This document shows, one piece after another, positions 54,330 through 62,523 of a DNA stretch of 64,000 nt. The position numbers were made by a program, and so were the translations under genes. The notes below the pieces were generated by a model. The model searched no databases. It was not told the DNA's origin and saw only the letters and a list, made by a program, of their open reading frames with translations. Position 1 is the first letter of the stretch; every line of letters begins with the position of its first letter. This DNA is from Pseudomonas shahriarae (lineage in GTDB: Bacteria; Pseudomonadota; Gammaproteobacteria; Pseudomonadales; Pseudomonadaceae), in the NCBI RefSeq assembly GCF_014268455.2, contig NZ_CP077085.1, forward strand, positions 1,488,001 to 1,552,000, written 5' to 3'.

Positions 54330-55163
54330 GTGAGTCTCACAGTCATTGCGCAGCGTATGAGTAAAACGAGCTTTCAGCGACTGGTGATTGGCCTTGTCTT
54401 GAGTTCCTTGTTGGCTGCCTGTTCCAACACAGGCGGCGGGGCACGGGTCGTCGACCGCAATAGCGCGGCACCGCAGCGGCCTACGGTGACCACCGGGCAG
54501 TACGTGGTGCGCAAGGGCGATACTATGTTCTCGATCGCCTTCCGTTATGGTTGGGATTACAAGGCGCTGGCCGCGCGGAACAACATCCCGGTGCCCTATA
54601 CGATACATCCGGGGCAAACGATACGTTTCGATGGGCGCACGGGTTCGGCACCCACGGCAGTTGTGACAAAATCCGGTTCCTCGGCTTCTTCTTCCAGCAA
54701 GACGACGGTCTTCACCCGGCCTGCAGGCACCGCTGCGCCGGCGGCTGCGAGGAAGCCGGCACCCGCGCCGTTGCCACCTGTGGGGCCTGCGCCGAAGGGT
54801 TGGGGATGGCCCTCAAATGGCATTCTTATTGGAAAATTCTCTTCAAACGGTAGTTTGAATAAAGGCATTGATATCGCCGGGGATTTGGGACAGCCTGTTT
54901 TAGCTGCGTCTGATGGGACTGTTGTATACGCCGGGAGTGGTTTACGGGGCTACGGCGAATTGGTCATCATCAAACACAGCGATACCTACGTCAGTGCCTA
55001 CGGTCATAACCGCAGGTTGTTGGTTCGGGAGGGGCAGCAAGTCAAAGTCGGACAGACAATTGCCGAGATGGGGTCAACTGGTACAGACCGGGTGAAACTG
55101 CACTTTGAGATTCGCCGCCAAGGTAAGCCTGTAGATCCACTGCAATTCCTACCCCGGCGTTGA
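54330..55163 (+). CDS. nlpD: Amidase activator lipoprotein NlpD
   Basis: A 277-residue outer-membrane lipoprotein. GTG 54330 is chosen: AGGGAG lies upstream and the lipobox LLAAC places Cys31 correctly; the upstream ATG at 54213 would add an unlikely leader. A LysM domain (~57-101; VVRKGDTMFSIAFRYGW) binds peptidoglycan, followed by a Ser/Pro/Ala linker and a LytM/M23 domain (~175-272). The zinc residues are degraded (NKGID for HxxxD; KLH for HxH), as in NlpD activators of AmiC-type amidases. rpoS lies 105 bp downstream. Confidence 0.94.
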   Translation: MSLTVIAQRMSKTSFQRLVIGLVLSSLLAACSNTGGGARVVDRNSAAPQRPTVTTGQYVVRKGDTMFSIAFRYGWDYKALAARNNIPVPYTIHPGQTIRFDGRTGSAPTAVVTKSGSSASSSSKTTVFTRPAGTAAPAAARKPAPAPLPPVGPAPKGWGWPSNGILIGKFSSNGSLNKGIDIAGDLGQPVLAASDGTVVYAGSGLRGYGELVIIKHSDTYVSAYGHNRRLLVREGQQVKVGQTIAEMGSTGTDRVKLHFEIRRQGKPVDPLQFLPRR

Positions 55164-55172
55164 TGTGTTGTC

Positions 55173-55203
55173 AGCCTGTTCCCTCACGTAGAAGGAACAG
55201 GCT
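55173..55203 (+). terminator. Hairpin between nlpD and rpoS
   Basis: AGCCTGTTCC (55173-55182) pairs perfectly with GGAACAGGCT (55194-55203), loop 11 nt. No T tract follows. It is in the rpoS leader if transcription starts inside nlpD. Confidence 0.5.
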
Positions 55204-55268
55204 CCAGCGTTGCCAAGGATAAAGGCGTCGCTTGAGCTTGAGGTCGAACTCACCAAAGGACTATAACA

Positions 55269-56273
55269 ATGGCTCTCAGTAAAGAAGCGCCGGAGTTTGA
55301 CATCGACGATGAGGTTCTCCTTATGGAGACCGGCATCGGTGCGGATTCGATGTCGAATGAGGGACCCGCTGTACCTTCAGTTCGTACCAAGTCCAAAAAC
55401 TCCACAGCGTTAAAACAGCATAAGTACATTGATTACACCCGGGCGCTCGATGCGACCCAGTTGTATCTCAATGAAATCGGCTTTTCCCCCTTGCTCACTC
55501 CCGAAGAAGAAGTCCATTTTGCGCGACTGTCGCAAAAGGGTGATCCTGCTGGGCGCAAGCGCATGATTGAAAGCAATCTGCGACTGGTGGTGAAAATCGC
55601 CCGACGCTATGTCAATCGTGGGCTGTCCCTGTTGGACTTGATCGAAGAGGGCAACCTCGGCCTGATCCGGGCAGTGGAGAAGTTTGACCCCGAGCGGGGT
55701 TTTCGCTTCTCGACCTACGCTACCTGGTGGATTCGCCAGACCATCGAACGGGCAATCATGAATCAGACCCGGACCATCCGGTTGCCGATTCATGTCGTCA
55801 AGGAGCTTAACGTGTACCTGCGGGCAGCACGTGAGCTCACTCAAAAGCTGGATCATGAACCATCGCCTGAAGAGATCGCCAACCTGCTGGAAAAACCGGT
55901 GGGAGAGGTCAAGCGCATGCTGGGTCTTAATGAGCGTGTGTCTTCGGTCGATGTCTCGCTGGGTCCGGATTCCGATAAAACCCTGCTGGACACCCTGACG
56001 GATGACCGACCAACGGATCCGTGTGAGCTGTTGCAGGACGATGACTTGTCGCAGAGCATCGACCAATGGCTTTCGGAGCTGACGGACAAGCAGCGCGAAG
56101 TGGTGATTCGCCGCTTCGGTCTACGTGGCCATGAGAGCAGTACCCTGGAGGATGTTGGCCTGGAGATCGGCTTGACCCGCGAGCGGGTGCGGCAGATCCA
56201 GGTTGAGGGTCTCAAGCGTTTGCGGGAGATCCTGGAGAAGAATGGCTTGTCGAGTGAGTCGTTGTTTCAGTAA
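55269..56273 (+). CDS. rpoS: Stationary-phase sigma factor RpoS
   Basis: The 334-residue general-stress sigma factor. Region 1.2 begins near [11 protein letters not shown], regions 2.1-2.4 include [20 protein letters not shown] and the [19 protein letters not shown] core, region 3 follows, and region 4.2 has the HTH ending [25 protein letters not shown] lies upstream of the ATG. A strong terminator follows. Confidence 0.98.
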   Translation: MALSKEAPEFDIDDEVLLMETGIGADSMSNEGPAVPSVRTKSKNSTALKQHKYIDYTRALDATQLYLNEIGFSPLLTPEEEVHFARLSQKGDPAGRKRMIESNLRLVVKIARRYVNRGLSLLDLIEEGNLGLIRAVEKFDPERGFRFSTYATWWIRQTIERAIMNQTRTIRLPIHVVKELNVYLRAARELTQKLDHEPSPEEIANLLEKPVGEVKRMLGLNERVSSVDVSLGPDSDKTLLDTLTDDRPTDPCELLQDDDLSQSIDQWLSELTDKQREVVIRRFGLRGHESSTLEDVGLEIGLTRERVRQIQVEGLKRLREILEKNGLSSESLFQ

Positions 56274-56295
56274 CGGCTTGTAAGGTAGCTATGAG

Positions 56296-56329
56296 AACGC
56301 CCGGTGCATGGGAATGCACCGGGCGTTTT
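56296..56329 (+). terminator. rpoS terminator
   Basis: A perfect 14-bp stem (AACGCCCGGTGCAT 56296-56309 / ATGCACCGGGCGTT 56314-56327) with a GGGA loop and following TTG. Confidence 0.8.
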
Positions 56330-56334
56330 GCGTT

Positions 56335-56392
56335 GTGGGAGCCCGGCTTGCCGACGATGGCGACCTTGAGGGCGGCTCTCGCTGGCAAGGGC
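56335..56392. repeat. Degenerate REP remnant
   Basis: GTGGGAGCCCGGCTTGCCGACGATGG and a decayed complement near 56385 (CGCTGGCAAG) resemble the GTGGGAGC REP family but with substitutions. Confidence 0.4.
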
Positions 56393-56411
56393 AGCATCAA
56401 ATTCCAGGCAT

Positions 56412-56440
56412 AAAAAAACCCCGCTTTTAAGGGCGGGGTT
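56412..56440 (-). terminator. Terminator of the second cold-shock gene
   Basis: On the minus strand AACCCCGC (56440-56433) pairs with GCGGGGTT (56424-56417), followed by a T run (complement of AAAAAA at 56412-56418). Confidence 0.85.
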
Positions 56441-56462
56441 CTTTCGACTAAGTCAGTACAAG

Positions 56463-56672
56463 TTAGATAACTTGAACTTCTTCAGCTTGCATGCCTTTCT
56501 GACCGCGGGTAGCGATGAAAGAAACCTGTTGGCCTTCTTTCAGGCTTTTGAAGCCGTCGGATTGGATAGCTTTGAAGTGAACGAACAGGTCGTCACCGGA
56601 TTGTGGAGTGATGAAGCCGAAGCCTTTTTCATCGTTGAACCACTTAACGGTACCAGTTTGGCGATTAGACAT
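56463..56672 (-). CDS. CspA-like cold-shock protein
   Basis: A 69-residue cold-shock domain protein with canonical RNP1 KGFGFI (16-21) and RNP2 LFVHF (29-33). It is close to the CspA/CapB consensus and is probably an abundant RNA chaperone. AAGGAG precedes the ATG. Low GC at third positions and a clean terminator suit high expression. Its 5' side is a 392-bp gap shared with dcd. Confidence 0.95.
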   Translation of the reverse strand: MSNRQTGTVKWFNDEKGFGFITPQSGDDLFVHFKAIQSDGFKSLKEGQQVSFIATRGQKGMQAEEVQVI

Positions 56673-57064
56673 GGTGTATCTCCTTGGACAAAGTTAACTG
56701 CGACTCAGGAAAAGCCCTGGCCGAGACTGAGTGCAAAGAGCAGGAAAAATTCTTGGAGATGGTTGGATCGAAATTCAACATATCGTGTAGAGATTCTCAG
56801 TGACACAAGCAGCACAGTGGCGCCACCTTAACCCTTTTTCCGGAACGTGCCAATGGTATTTCCGAAGGTTTCTCTATTTTCGTGACTGGCGGTGCCTTTT
56901 ACAGGCCTGCGGCCCTTTAATTCAGGGGCAGGGCCCGCCCCATACGGCTGACAGTGATCGGGCGCAACTTAATCAAGAAAAACCCCCGCGTCCTTTGAAC
57001 CGCGAGGCCAGCCCCGGTAAGATGCCCAACAGAATTTTCCACCTCGCTATTCAGGACACCCGCC
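56673..57064. other. csp/dcd divergent intergenic region
   Basis: No convincing ORF. The right end holds the dcd promoter. The csp side is AT-rich for ~170 bp and is a plausible long csp leader as in cold-inducible genes, but no clear minus-strand promoter was recognised. Confidence 0.5.
56995..57023 (+). promoter_or_regulatory. dcd promoter
   Basis: TTGAAC (56995-57000), a 17-bp spacer and TAAGAT (57018-57023), about 35 nt upstream of the likely leader start before ATG 57065. Confidence 0.65.
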
Positions 57065-57631
57065 ATGAGCATCAAATCGGACAAGTGGATTCGCCGCATG
57101 GCGCAAGAGCACGGCATGATCGAACCCTTCGTCGAGCGCCAGATGCGCGGAGAGGGCGCCGAGCGCCTGATTTCGTTCGGGGTTTCCAGCTATGGCTACG
57201 ATGTGCGTTGCGCCGATGAGTTCAAGGTGTTCACCAACATCAACTCGGCCACCGTCGATCCGAAAAATTTCGATGAAAAGAGTTTCGTCGATGTGAAGAG
57301 CGACGTGTGCATCATCCCGCCAAACTCCTTTGCCCTGGCGCGCACTGTCGAGTTCTTCCGTATTCCGCGCAATGTGCTGACCATCTGCCTGGGCAAGAGC
57401 ACCTACGCGCGCTGCGGCATTATCGTCAACGTGACTCCGCTTGAGCCGGAATGGGAAGGCCACGTGACCCTGGAGTTTTCCAACACCACCACCTTGCCGG
57501 CCAAGATCTACGCCAATGAAGGCGTCGCACAGATGCTGTTCTTCGAATCCGACGAAGAGTGCGAAGTGTCCTATAAAGACCGTGGCGGCAAGTACCAGGG
57601 CCAGCGCGGCGTCACCCTGCCACGCACCTGA
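57065..57631 (+). CDS. dcd: dCTP deaminase
   Basis: A 188-residue trimeric enzyme converting dCTP to dUTP, feeding thymidylate synthesis. Family blocks [12 protein letters not shown], the catalytic-site [10 protein letters not shown] and [19 protein letters not shown] segments are present, with the C-terminal [20 protein letters not shown] 57065 matches the usual N-terminus. Confidence 0.97.
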   Translation: MSIKSDKWIRRMAQEHGMIEPFVERQMRGEGAERLISFGVSSYGYDVRCADEFKVFTNINSATVDPKNFDEKSFVDVKSDVCIIPPNSFALARTVEFFRIPRNVLTICLGKSTYARCGIIVNVTPLEPEWEGHVTLEFSNTTTLPAKIYANEGVAQMLFFESDEECEVSYKDRGGKYQGQRGVTLPRT

Positions 57632-57738
57632 TCGAAACGTCTTACAGGGCAAGGGAATTTGTCAGCGGGCAGGCACTCTATTGGGAGTACTGCCTCGGCG
57701 CGTGCACAGCGCGCCGAGCCACGCTTGAGGAGTACCCT

Positions 57739-57936
57739 ATGAAGATCGACCCGCGAATCAGCGCCGAACTTGCCCGGCTTGAACCCAACCAGATTGGTGT
57801 TCTGGCCTGGTCCCTGATGGCCGACCCCGCCGCCGGCGGCATCCCTGGCCAGCCTGACCCCGATACCCCGGAACAACCTACCGAGCCTGGTGTGCCGACC
57901 CTGCCGGATGAGCCACCACCCGCGCCAGTGGCCTGA
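57739..57936 (+). CDS. Small protein with proline-rich tail, unknown function
   Basis: A 65-residue ORF with GAGGAG 8-9 nt upstream of ATG 57739. The N-terminal ~30 residues (MKIDPRISAELARLEPNQIG) could form an amphipathic helix; the remainder is a Pro/Glu/Asp-rich, probably disordered tail (PDTPEQPTEPGVPTLPDEPPPAPVA read in parts). No signal peptide. Codon use looks like coding sequence and the ribosome-binding site is good, but I do not recognise a family. It lies 107 bp after dcd. Confidence 0.6.
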   Translation: MKIDPRISAELARLEPNQIGVLAWSLMADPAAGGIPGQPDPDTPEQPTEPGVPTLPDEPPPAPVA

Positions 57937-57965
57937 CAGGCCTCCACAAACCGCTGGTAGCTTTT

Positions 57966-58099
57966 GTGGTGGCGAGCGGGCTTGCCCGCGTTGGGCTGCG
58001 CAGCAGCCCTGAAACCTGGCGCCGCGGTGTATCTGAAGACAGGCGGCAACGTTACAGGGGCTGCTACGCAGCCCGACGCGGGCAAGCCCGCTCGCCACA
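57966..58099. repeat. Large compound REP palindrome
   Basis: Arms TGGCGAGCGGGCTTGCCCGCG... (from 57970) and ...CGCGGGCAAGCCCGCTCGCCA (to 58098) are inverted, and the flanking TTGGGCTGCGCAGCAGCCC / GGGGCTGCTACGCAGCCC parts also pair. This 134-bp element is longer than the other doublets and uses a GGCGAGCGGG variant. It lies between convergent genes. Confidence 0.85.
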
Positions 58100-58122
58100 G
58101 TAAGGCCTCTTGCCTTGGCCTC

Positions 58123-58887
58123 TTACTTCAGATTGCCACTTAGAAACTGCCGCAAACGCTCGCTTTTCGGGTTGCCCAGCACGTCTTCCGGCGTGCCTTC
58201 CTCCTCCACCAGCCCGTGGTGCAAAAACAGCACCTGGCTGGAAACCTTGCGCGCAAAACTCATCTCGTGGGTCACCATGATCATGGTCCGCCCCTCTTCA
58301 GCCAGGCCCTGGATCACCTTCAGCACTTCGCCCACCAGTTCCGGGTCGAGGGCCGATGTCGGCTCGTCGAACAGCATCACCTCCGGCTCCATCGCCAGGG
58401 CGCGTGCGATCGCCACTCGCTGTTGCTGGCCCCCCGAGAGGAACGCCGGATACTGCTCGGCCACCCGTGCCGGCAGCCCTACCTTCTCCAGATAACGCCG
58501 GGCACGGTCCTCGGCGTCCTTTTTGCTGCAGCCCAGGACCCGGCGGGGGGCCATGCTGATGTTTTCCAGCACGCTCATATGGCTCCACAGGTTGAAGTGC
58601 TGGAACACCATCGCCAGGCGGGTGCGCAGGCGCTGTAGCTCGGCTTCGTCGGCCACGCGCATGCCGTGGCGGTCGCTGACCATACGGATCGGCTGGCCAT
58701 CCAGGCTAATGGCGCCGTCATTGGGTTGTTCAAGAAAGTTGATGCAACGCAGGAAGGTACTTTTCCCCGAGCCGCTGGCGCCGATCAGGCTGATCACATC
58801 ACCGCTTTTGGCCTTTAGCGAAACACCTTTGAGCACTTCATGGTCGCCATAGCTTTTATGCAGGCCTTCAACGGTCAGTTTGTACAT
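58123..58887 (-). CDS. Polar amino-acid ABC transporter ATPase
   Basis: A 254-residue HisP/AotP-type ATPase. ATG 58887 starts [19 protein letters not shown]; a longer ORF start is not family-like. Walker [10 protein letters not shown] (36-44), the Q-loop [11 protein letters not shown], signature LSGGQQQR and Walker [13 protein letters not shown] are intact. It is the last gene of a five-gene transport operon and follows the deacylase-like gene by 13 bp. Confidence 0.94.
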   Translation of the reverse strand: MYKLTVEGLHKSYGDHEVLKGVSLKAKSGDVISLIGASGSGKSTFLRCINFLEQPNDGAISLDGQPIRMVSDRHGMRVADEAELQRLRTRLAMVFQHFNLWSHMSVLENISMAPRRVLGCSKKDAEDRARRYLEKVGLPARVAEQYPAFLSGGQQQRVAIARALAMEPEVMLFDEPTSALDPELVGEVLKVIQGLAEEGRTMIMVTHEMSFARKVSSQVLFLHHGLVEEEGTPEDVLGNPKSERLRQFLSGNLK

Positions 58888-58900
58888 GGGGCGTGCATCC

Positions 58901-60019
58901 TCAAGGCGATAGTAAATAGCCGCTGCGATAGGGCGTAAGGCCGGCGACATGGGCAATCACCATGCCGGCCGTGGCCATGCGCCGTAGCGAGCGGGCGTAC
59001 ATCAGGCCGGCATGGCGGCAGTGAACGGGGGTGACGCGGTCGTGAATGGGGTCAATGACCTCGGCGACCAACTGCCCGGCCTCCAGGTATTCTCCTGGCA
59101 GCGCGTGGAACACCAGCAAGCCACCTAGCGGGGTTGCCACCGGTTCGACGGCAGCCAGCGGCGTGGCGGGGTAGGGCAAGTCGGGCAGGGGTGCAGGTTC
59201 GCCGCTGATGGCGCCAAATCGGATCAGATAGTCGATGATCGCCTGGCAATCGAGACTGGCCAGGCCGTGATTGACATCGCCTTGGCCGCGCAACTCCAGG
59301 GTCACGGAAAAACTGCCCTGGGGAATCTCGAAGCGCTCGCCAAAACGTTGCTGCAATTGCCACCAGAGCAGGGTGAAACACTCATCGAAGGATTGCCCCC
59401 CGGAATCGGTGGCCAGCAGGCAGGCTTCGGCGCCGATGTAACGGGCCAGCGGCTCGACCTGCGGCCAGGCCTCGGGCGTGGTGTAAAGGTGGGCGACGGC
59501 TTCGAAGTCGCAATGCAGGTCCAGCACCATATCGGCATCACAGGCCAGGCGTTGCAGCACCAGGCGCTGGGATTGCAGCTGCGTGGCCGGTACATGGCGG
59601 TCGAGGGCCTGGCGCAGGCTGTCGCGGATCAGCGCGACGTTGCGCCTTGGATCATCCCCCAGCCGGCCCTCGACCTGATTGCCGACCTCGTCACTGAGGT
59701 CGACAAACAGGCGATTGAAATTCTGCCCGCTCTCCAGCTCGTAGCGGCCCAGGGGAATGTCCATCAGCACTTGCTCCAGGCCCACTGGATTGGCCACCGG
59801 CACCAGCACGATTTCGCTGCGCAGGCGGCCGGCTGCAGCCAGTTCCGCCAGGCGTACCTTCAAGTGCCAGGCCACCAGCATGCCGGGCAGTTCGTCGGCG
59901 TGCAGCGAGGATTGGATGTAGATTTTGCCTTCGGCCTGCTCTGGCCCGAAGTGAAAGCTGTGGATCTGCCGTGCCGTGCCTGGCACGGGGGCGAGGAGGG
60001 GATGAATCTGTTGCCGCAT
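58901..60019 (-). CDS. M14-family succinylglutamate desuccinylase/aspartoacylase-like protein
   Basis: A 372-residue zinc deacylase-fold protein. The zinc site is His40-x-x-Glu43 (SLHADELPG) and His169 (DLHCD), with general-base candidate Glu242 (TLELRG) and ANPVG, so it looks catalytically competent. It lies inside an ABC transporter operon between the second permease and the ATPase, the place of aotO in the P. aeruginosa aotJQMOP operon. It may deacylate an imported N-acyl or N-succinyl amino acid; substrate is inferred, not shown. Confidence 0.82.
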   Translation of the reverse strand: MRQQIHPLLAPVPGTARQIHSFHFGPEQAEGKIYIQSSLHADELPGMLVAWHLKVRLAELAAAGRLRSEIVLVPVANPVGLEQVLMDIPLGRYELESGQNFNRLFVDLSDEVGNQVEGRLGDDPRRNVALIRDSLRQALDRHVPATQLQSQRLVLQRLACDADMVLDLHCDFEAVAHLYTTPEAWPQVEPLARYIGAEACLLATDSGGQSFDECFTLLWWQLQQRFGERFEIPQGSFSVTLELRGQGDVNHGLASLDCQAIIDYLIRFGAISGEPAPLPDLPYPATPLAAVEPVATPLGGLLVFHALPGEYLEAGQLVAEVIDPIHDRVTPVHCRHAGLMYARSLRRMATAGMVIAHVAGLTPYRSGYLLSP

Positions 60020-60028
60020 AGGGGCTCC

Positions 60029-60739
60029 TTAATGGCTCGGCCCGAGAAAGGCCAGCCAGCGCCGCTCCGCCAGACGAAACAGACCGACCAGGGCAAAGGT
60101 CACGGTCAGGTAGATCAGCGCAGCGATACCAAACGATTGGAAAGTCAGGAAGGTGGCCGAGTTGGCGTCCCGGGCGACTTTGAGGATGTCCGGGATCGTC
60201 GCGGTAAAGGCTACCGTCGTCGAGTGCAGCATCAGGATCACTTCATTACTGTAGTACGGCAATGAACGGCGCAGGGCCGACGGCATGATCACGTAGGCGT
60301 AGAGTTTCCAGCCGCTCAGGCCATAGGCTTTCGCCGCTTCGACCTCACCATGGGCCATGCTGCGGATGGCTCCGGCGAAGATTTCCGTGGTGTAGGCGCA
60401 GGTGTTGAGGGCAAAGGCCAGAAGGGTGCAGTTCATCGCGTCGCGAAAAAACGCATCCAGCAATGGTTGTGCGCGAACCGCAGCGAGGCTGTAGATACCG
60501 GTGTAGCAGATCAGCAGCTGGATATAGAGCGGTGTGCCGCGAAACAGGTAGGTGTAGAACTGCACCGGCCAACGGACCCAGCGCTTGGGTGAGACGCGGG
60601 CGATGGACAGTGGGATCGACACCACGAAACCCATGCAGATCGAGGCCGTGAGCAGCCACATCGTCATGGCCAGGCCGCTCATATGGTTGCCATCGCTGTA
60701 GAGGAAAGGCCGCCAGTACTCCTGCAACAGTTCGATCAT
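60029..60739 (-). CDS. Polar amino-acid ABC permease (HisM/AotM-like)
   Basis: A 236-residue inner-membrane permease with about five TM helices and the EAA loop (GEVEAAKAYGLSGWKLYAYVIMPSALRRSLP in two parts, ~110-140). The ATG overlaps the preceding permease by 4 nt. It pairs with the HisQ-like permease to form the heterodimeric channel. Confidence 0.93.
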   Translation of the reverse strand: MIELLQEYWRPFLYSDGNHMSGLAMTMWLLTASICMGFVVSIPLSIARVSPKRWVRWPVQFYTYLFRGTPLYIQLLICYTGIYSLAAVRAQPLLDAFFRDAMNCTLLAFALNTCAYTTEIFAGAIRSMAHGEVEAAKAYGLSGWKLYAYVIMPSALRRSLPYYSNEVILMLHSTTVAFTATIPDILKVARDANSATFLTFQSFGIAALIYLTVTFALVGLFRLAERRWLAFLGPSH

Positions 60740-61464
60740 CGCACGGCCTCCCGTGAGCCGGCGGCGTAACGGGCTTCCAGCCTGCGCAGGACGAAGTTTG
60801 ATGCGCTGGTAATGGCCAGGTAGATCAAGGCCGCCACTACCAGGAAAAAGAACAGTTGGTAGGTACTTTTGCCGGCATCCTGGGCAGCCTTGACCACGTC
60901 GGCCAGGCCGATGATCGACACCAGCGCCGTAGCCTTGAGCATCACCATCCAGTTATTGCCAATGCCCGGCAAGGCGAAGCGCATCATTTGCGGGAAGGTC
61001 ACGTAGCGAAAGCGCTGCCCGCGCTTGAGGCCATAGGCCGTGGCGGCCTCGAGCTGGCCGCGGGGCACGGCGAGGATCGCGCCGCGAAAAGTCTCGGTGA
61101 AATACGCACCGTAGATAAAGCCCAGGGTAATCACCCCGGCGCCGAACGGGTTGATCTCGATGTATTCCCATTCCATGTAGTCGGTGAAGCTGGTCAGCCA
61201 GGTTTGCAGGCTGTAGAAAATCAACAGCATCAGCACCAGGTCCGGCACGCCGCGAATCAAGGTGGTGTACAGCTGCGCGGGAATGCGCAACAGCGCCAGG
61301 CTCGACAACTTGGCGCTGGCGCCGATCAGTCCCAGCAGCACGCTGACGGCCAGGGACAGCACCGACAGCTTGATGGTCATCCAGGTGCCTTGCAGCAACA
61401 GCGGGCCAAACCCTTTCAAGCTGAACGCGCCAAGCCCGAGGGTCTGCAACAGGTCTTCAAACAT
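60736..61464 (-). CDS. Polar amino-acid ABC permease (HisQ/AotQ-like)
   Basis: A 242-residue permease. ATG 61464 (MFEDLLQTLGLGAFSLKGFG) is chosen for family N-terminus; AAAGGCG lies upstream. Five TM helices and the EAA loop (LEAATAYGLKRGQRFRYVTFPQM) are present. It overlaps the second permease gene and lies 60 bp after the binding-protein gene. Confidence 0.93.
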   Translation of the reverse strand: MFEDLLQTLGLGAFSLKGFGPLLLQGTWMTIKLSVLSLAVSVLLGLIGASAKLSSLALLRIPAQLYTTLIRGVPDLVLMLLIFYSLQTWLTSFTDYMEWEYIEINPFGAGVITLGFIYGAYFTETFRGAILAVPRGQLEAATAYGLKRGQRFRYVTFPQMMRFALPGIGNNWMVMLKATALVSIIGLADVVKAAQDAGKSTYQLFFFLVVAALIYLAITSASNFVLRRLEARYAAGSREAVR

Positions 61465-61524
61465 GGGGTACGCCTTTGGCAATCGGTAGTGCGCCCACCC
61501 CTTGGAGCGGCGGGCGCCGCAGCG

Positions 61525-62307
61525 TTATTTGCCGCTGTACAGGTTCAGATCGCCGAAGTGTTTTTTCTGGATGGTGGCGTAGGTGCCATCATCGTGTAAC
61601 GCTTTGATACCTTTATCCAGAAGGGCTTTGAGCTCTTTGTTACCTTTTGCGATGCCGACTGCGGTCTTGGAGGGCAGCAATTCGCTGTCTACGGGCTTGC
61701 TGACTTCATAGCCCGCCCCTTGTGGCGATTTCAGAAAGCCCAGTTCGGCCTGCAGCATGTCCTGGATCGACGCATCCAGGCGGCCCGAGGTCAGGTCGGC
61801 ATAGACTTGGTCCTGGTTCTGGTAGGCCTGGGTTTTCACTCCGGCCTTGTCCAGCACAGCCTTGGCGTAGGCTTCCTGGATGGTGCCTTGTTCATAGCCG
61901 ACGGTCTTGCCCTTGAGAGAGGCGATGTCTTCGCTCAGGCCCGAGCCTTTCTTGAATACATAGGAGGTCGGCCCGGAAAACAGCTCGCTGGAGAAGTCGA
62001 TGACCTTCTCGCGGGCCGGGGTCACGGTCATGGACGAAATCACACCGTCGAACTTCTTGGCTTTCAGGCCCGGGATCATGCCGTCAAAGTCACTTTCCAC
62101 CCACTTGCAGGTGACCTTCAGCTCCGCACAAATGGCATTGCCCAGGTCGATATCGAAGCCCACCAGGCTGCCGTCGGCGGCCTTGGATTCAAATGGCGCA
62201 TAGGAAGGGTCCACACCAAAACGCAATTCTTTGTATTCCTTGGCCAAGGCGGTACCGGCGGCCATGCACAGTGCGAGTGCAGAAAGGGTCAGCAATGCTT
62301 TTTTCAT
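61525..62307 (-). CDS. Periplasmic lysine/arginine/ornithine/histidine-type binding protein
   Basis: A 260-residue family-3 solute-binding protein. ATG 62307 begins a 22-residue signal peptide (MKKALLTLSALALCMAAG, cleavage after ALA). The mature part has FGVDPSYAPFESKAADGSLVGFDIDLG and CKWVESDFDGMIPGLKAKKFDGVISSMTVT segments split by loops, typical of cationic amino-acid binders, and a C-terminal YATIQKKHFGDLNLY. The sequence is not close to classical AotJ, so the ligand is uncertain. Confidence 0.92.
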   Translation of the reverse strand: MKKALLTLSALALCMAAGTALAKEYKELRFGVDPSYAPFESKAADGSLVGFDIDLGNAICAELKVTCKWVESDFDGMIPGLKAKKFDGVISSMTVTPAREKVIDFSSELFSGPTSYVFKKGSGLSEDIASLKGKTVGYEQGTIQEAYAKAVLDKAGVKTQAYQNQDQVYADLTSGRLDASIQDMLQAELGFLKSPQGAGYEVSKPVDSELLPSKTAVGIAKGNKELKALLDKGIKALHDDGTYATIQKKHFGDLNLYSGK

Positions 62308-62523
62308 TATGTAATCCCTGGGAACCAAGATAAGCGCTTGTGGCGCGATTAGGACTGTTACTGAACGGTGTCAGACGAATCGCAAGTAGCAATTTCTGCA
62401 CCATAGTTCTGAACAGTCTTTTTAATTGGCGGGATTACACGAAGGGTAACGTAGGAAGCGCCCGATATCGGGCGCTAAAAATCTTCAGCACCATCGCAGT
62501 GCGGGCGGGGCGCCTACGTGGGA

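Noticed and set aside
56841-56856. Sigma-54-like TTGGCACG element (minus strand) upstream of the CspA-like gene
   Set aside because: The -24-like half is good but the expected TGC at -12 is missing (GGAAA instead).
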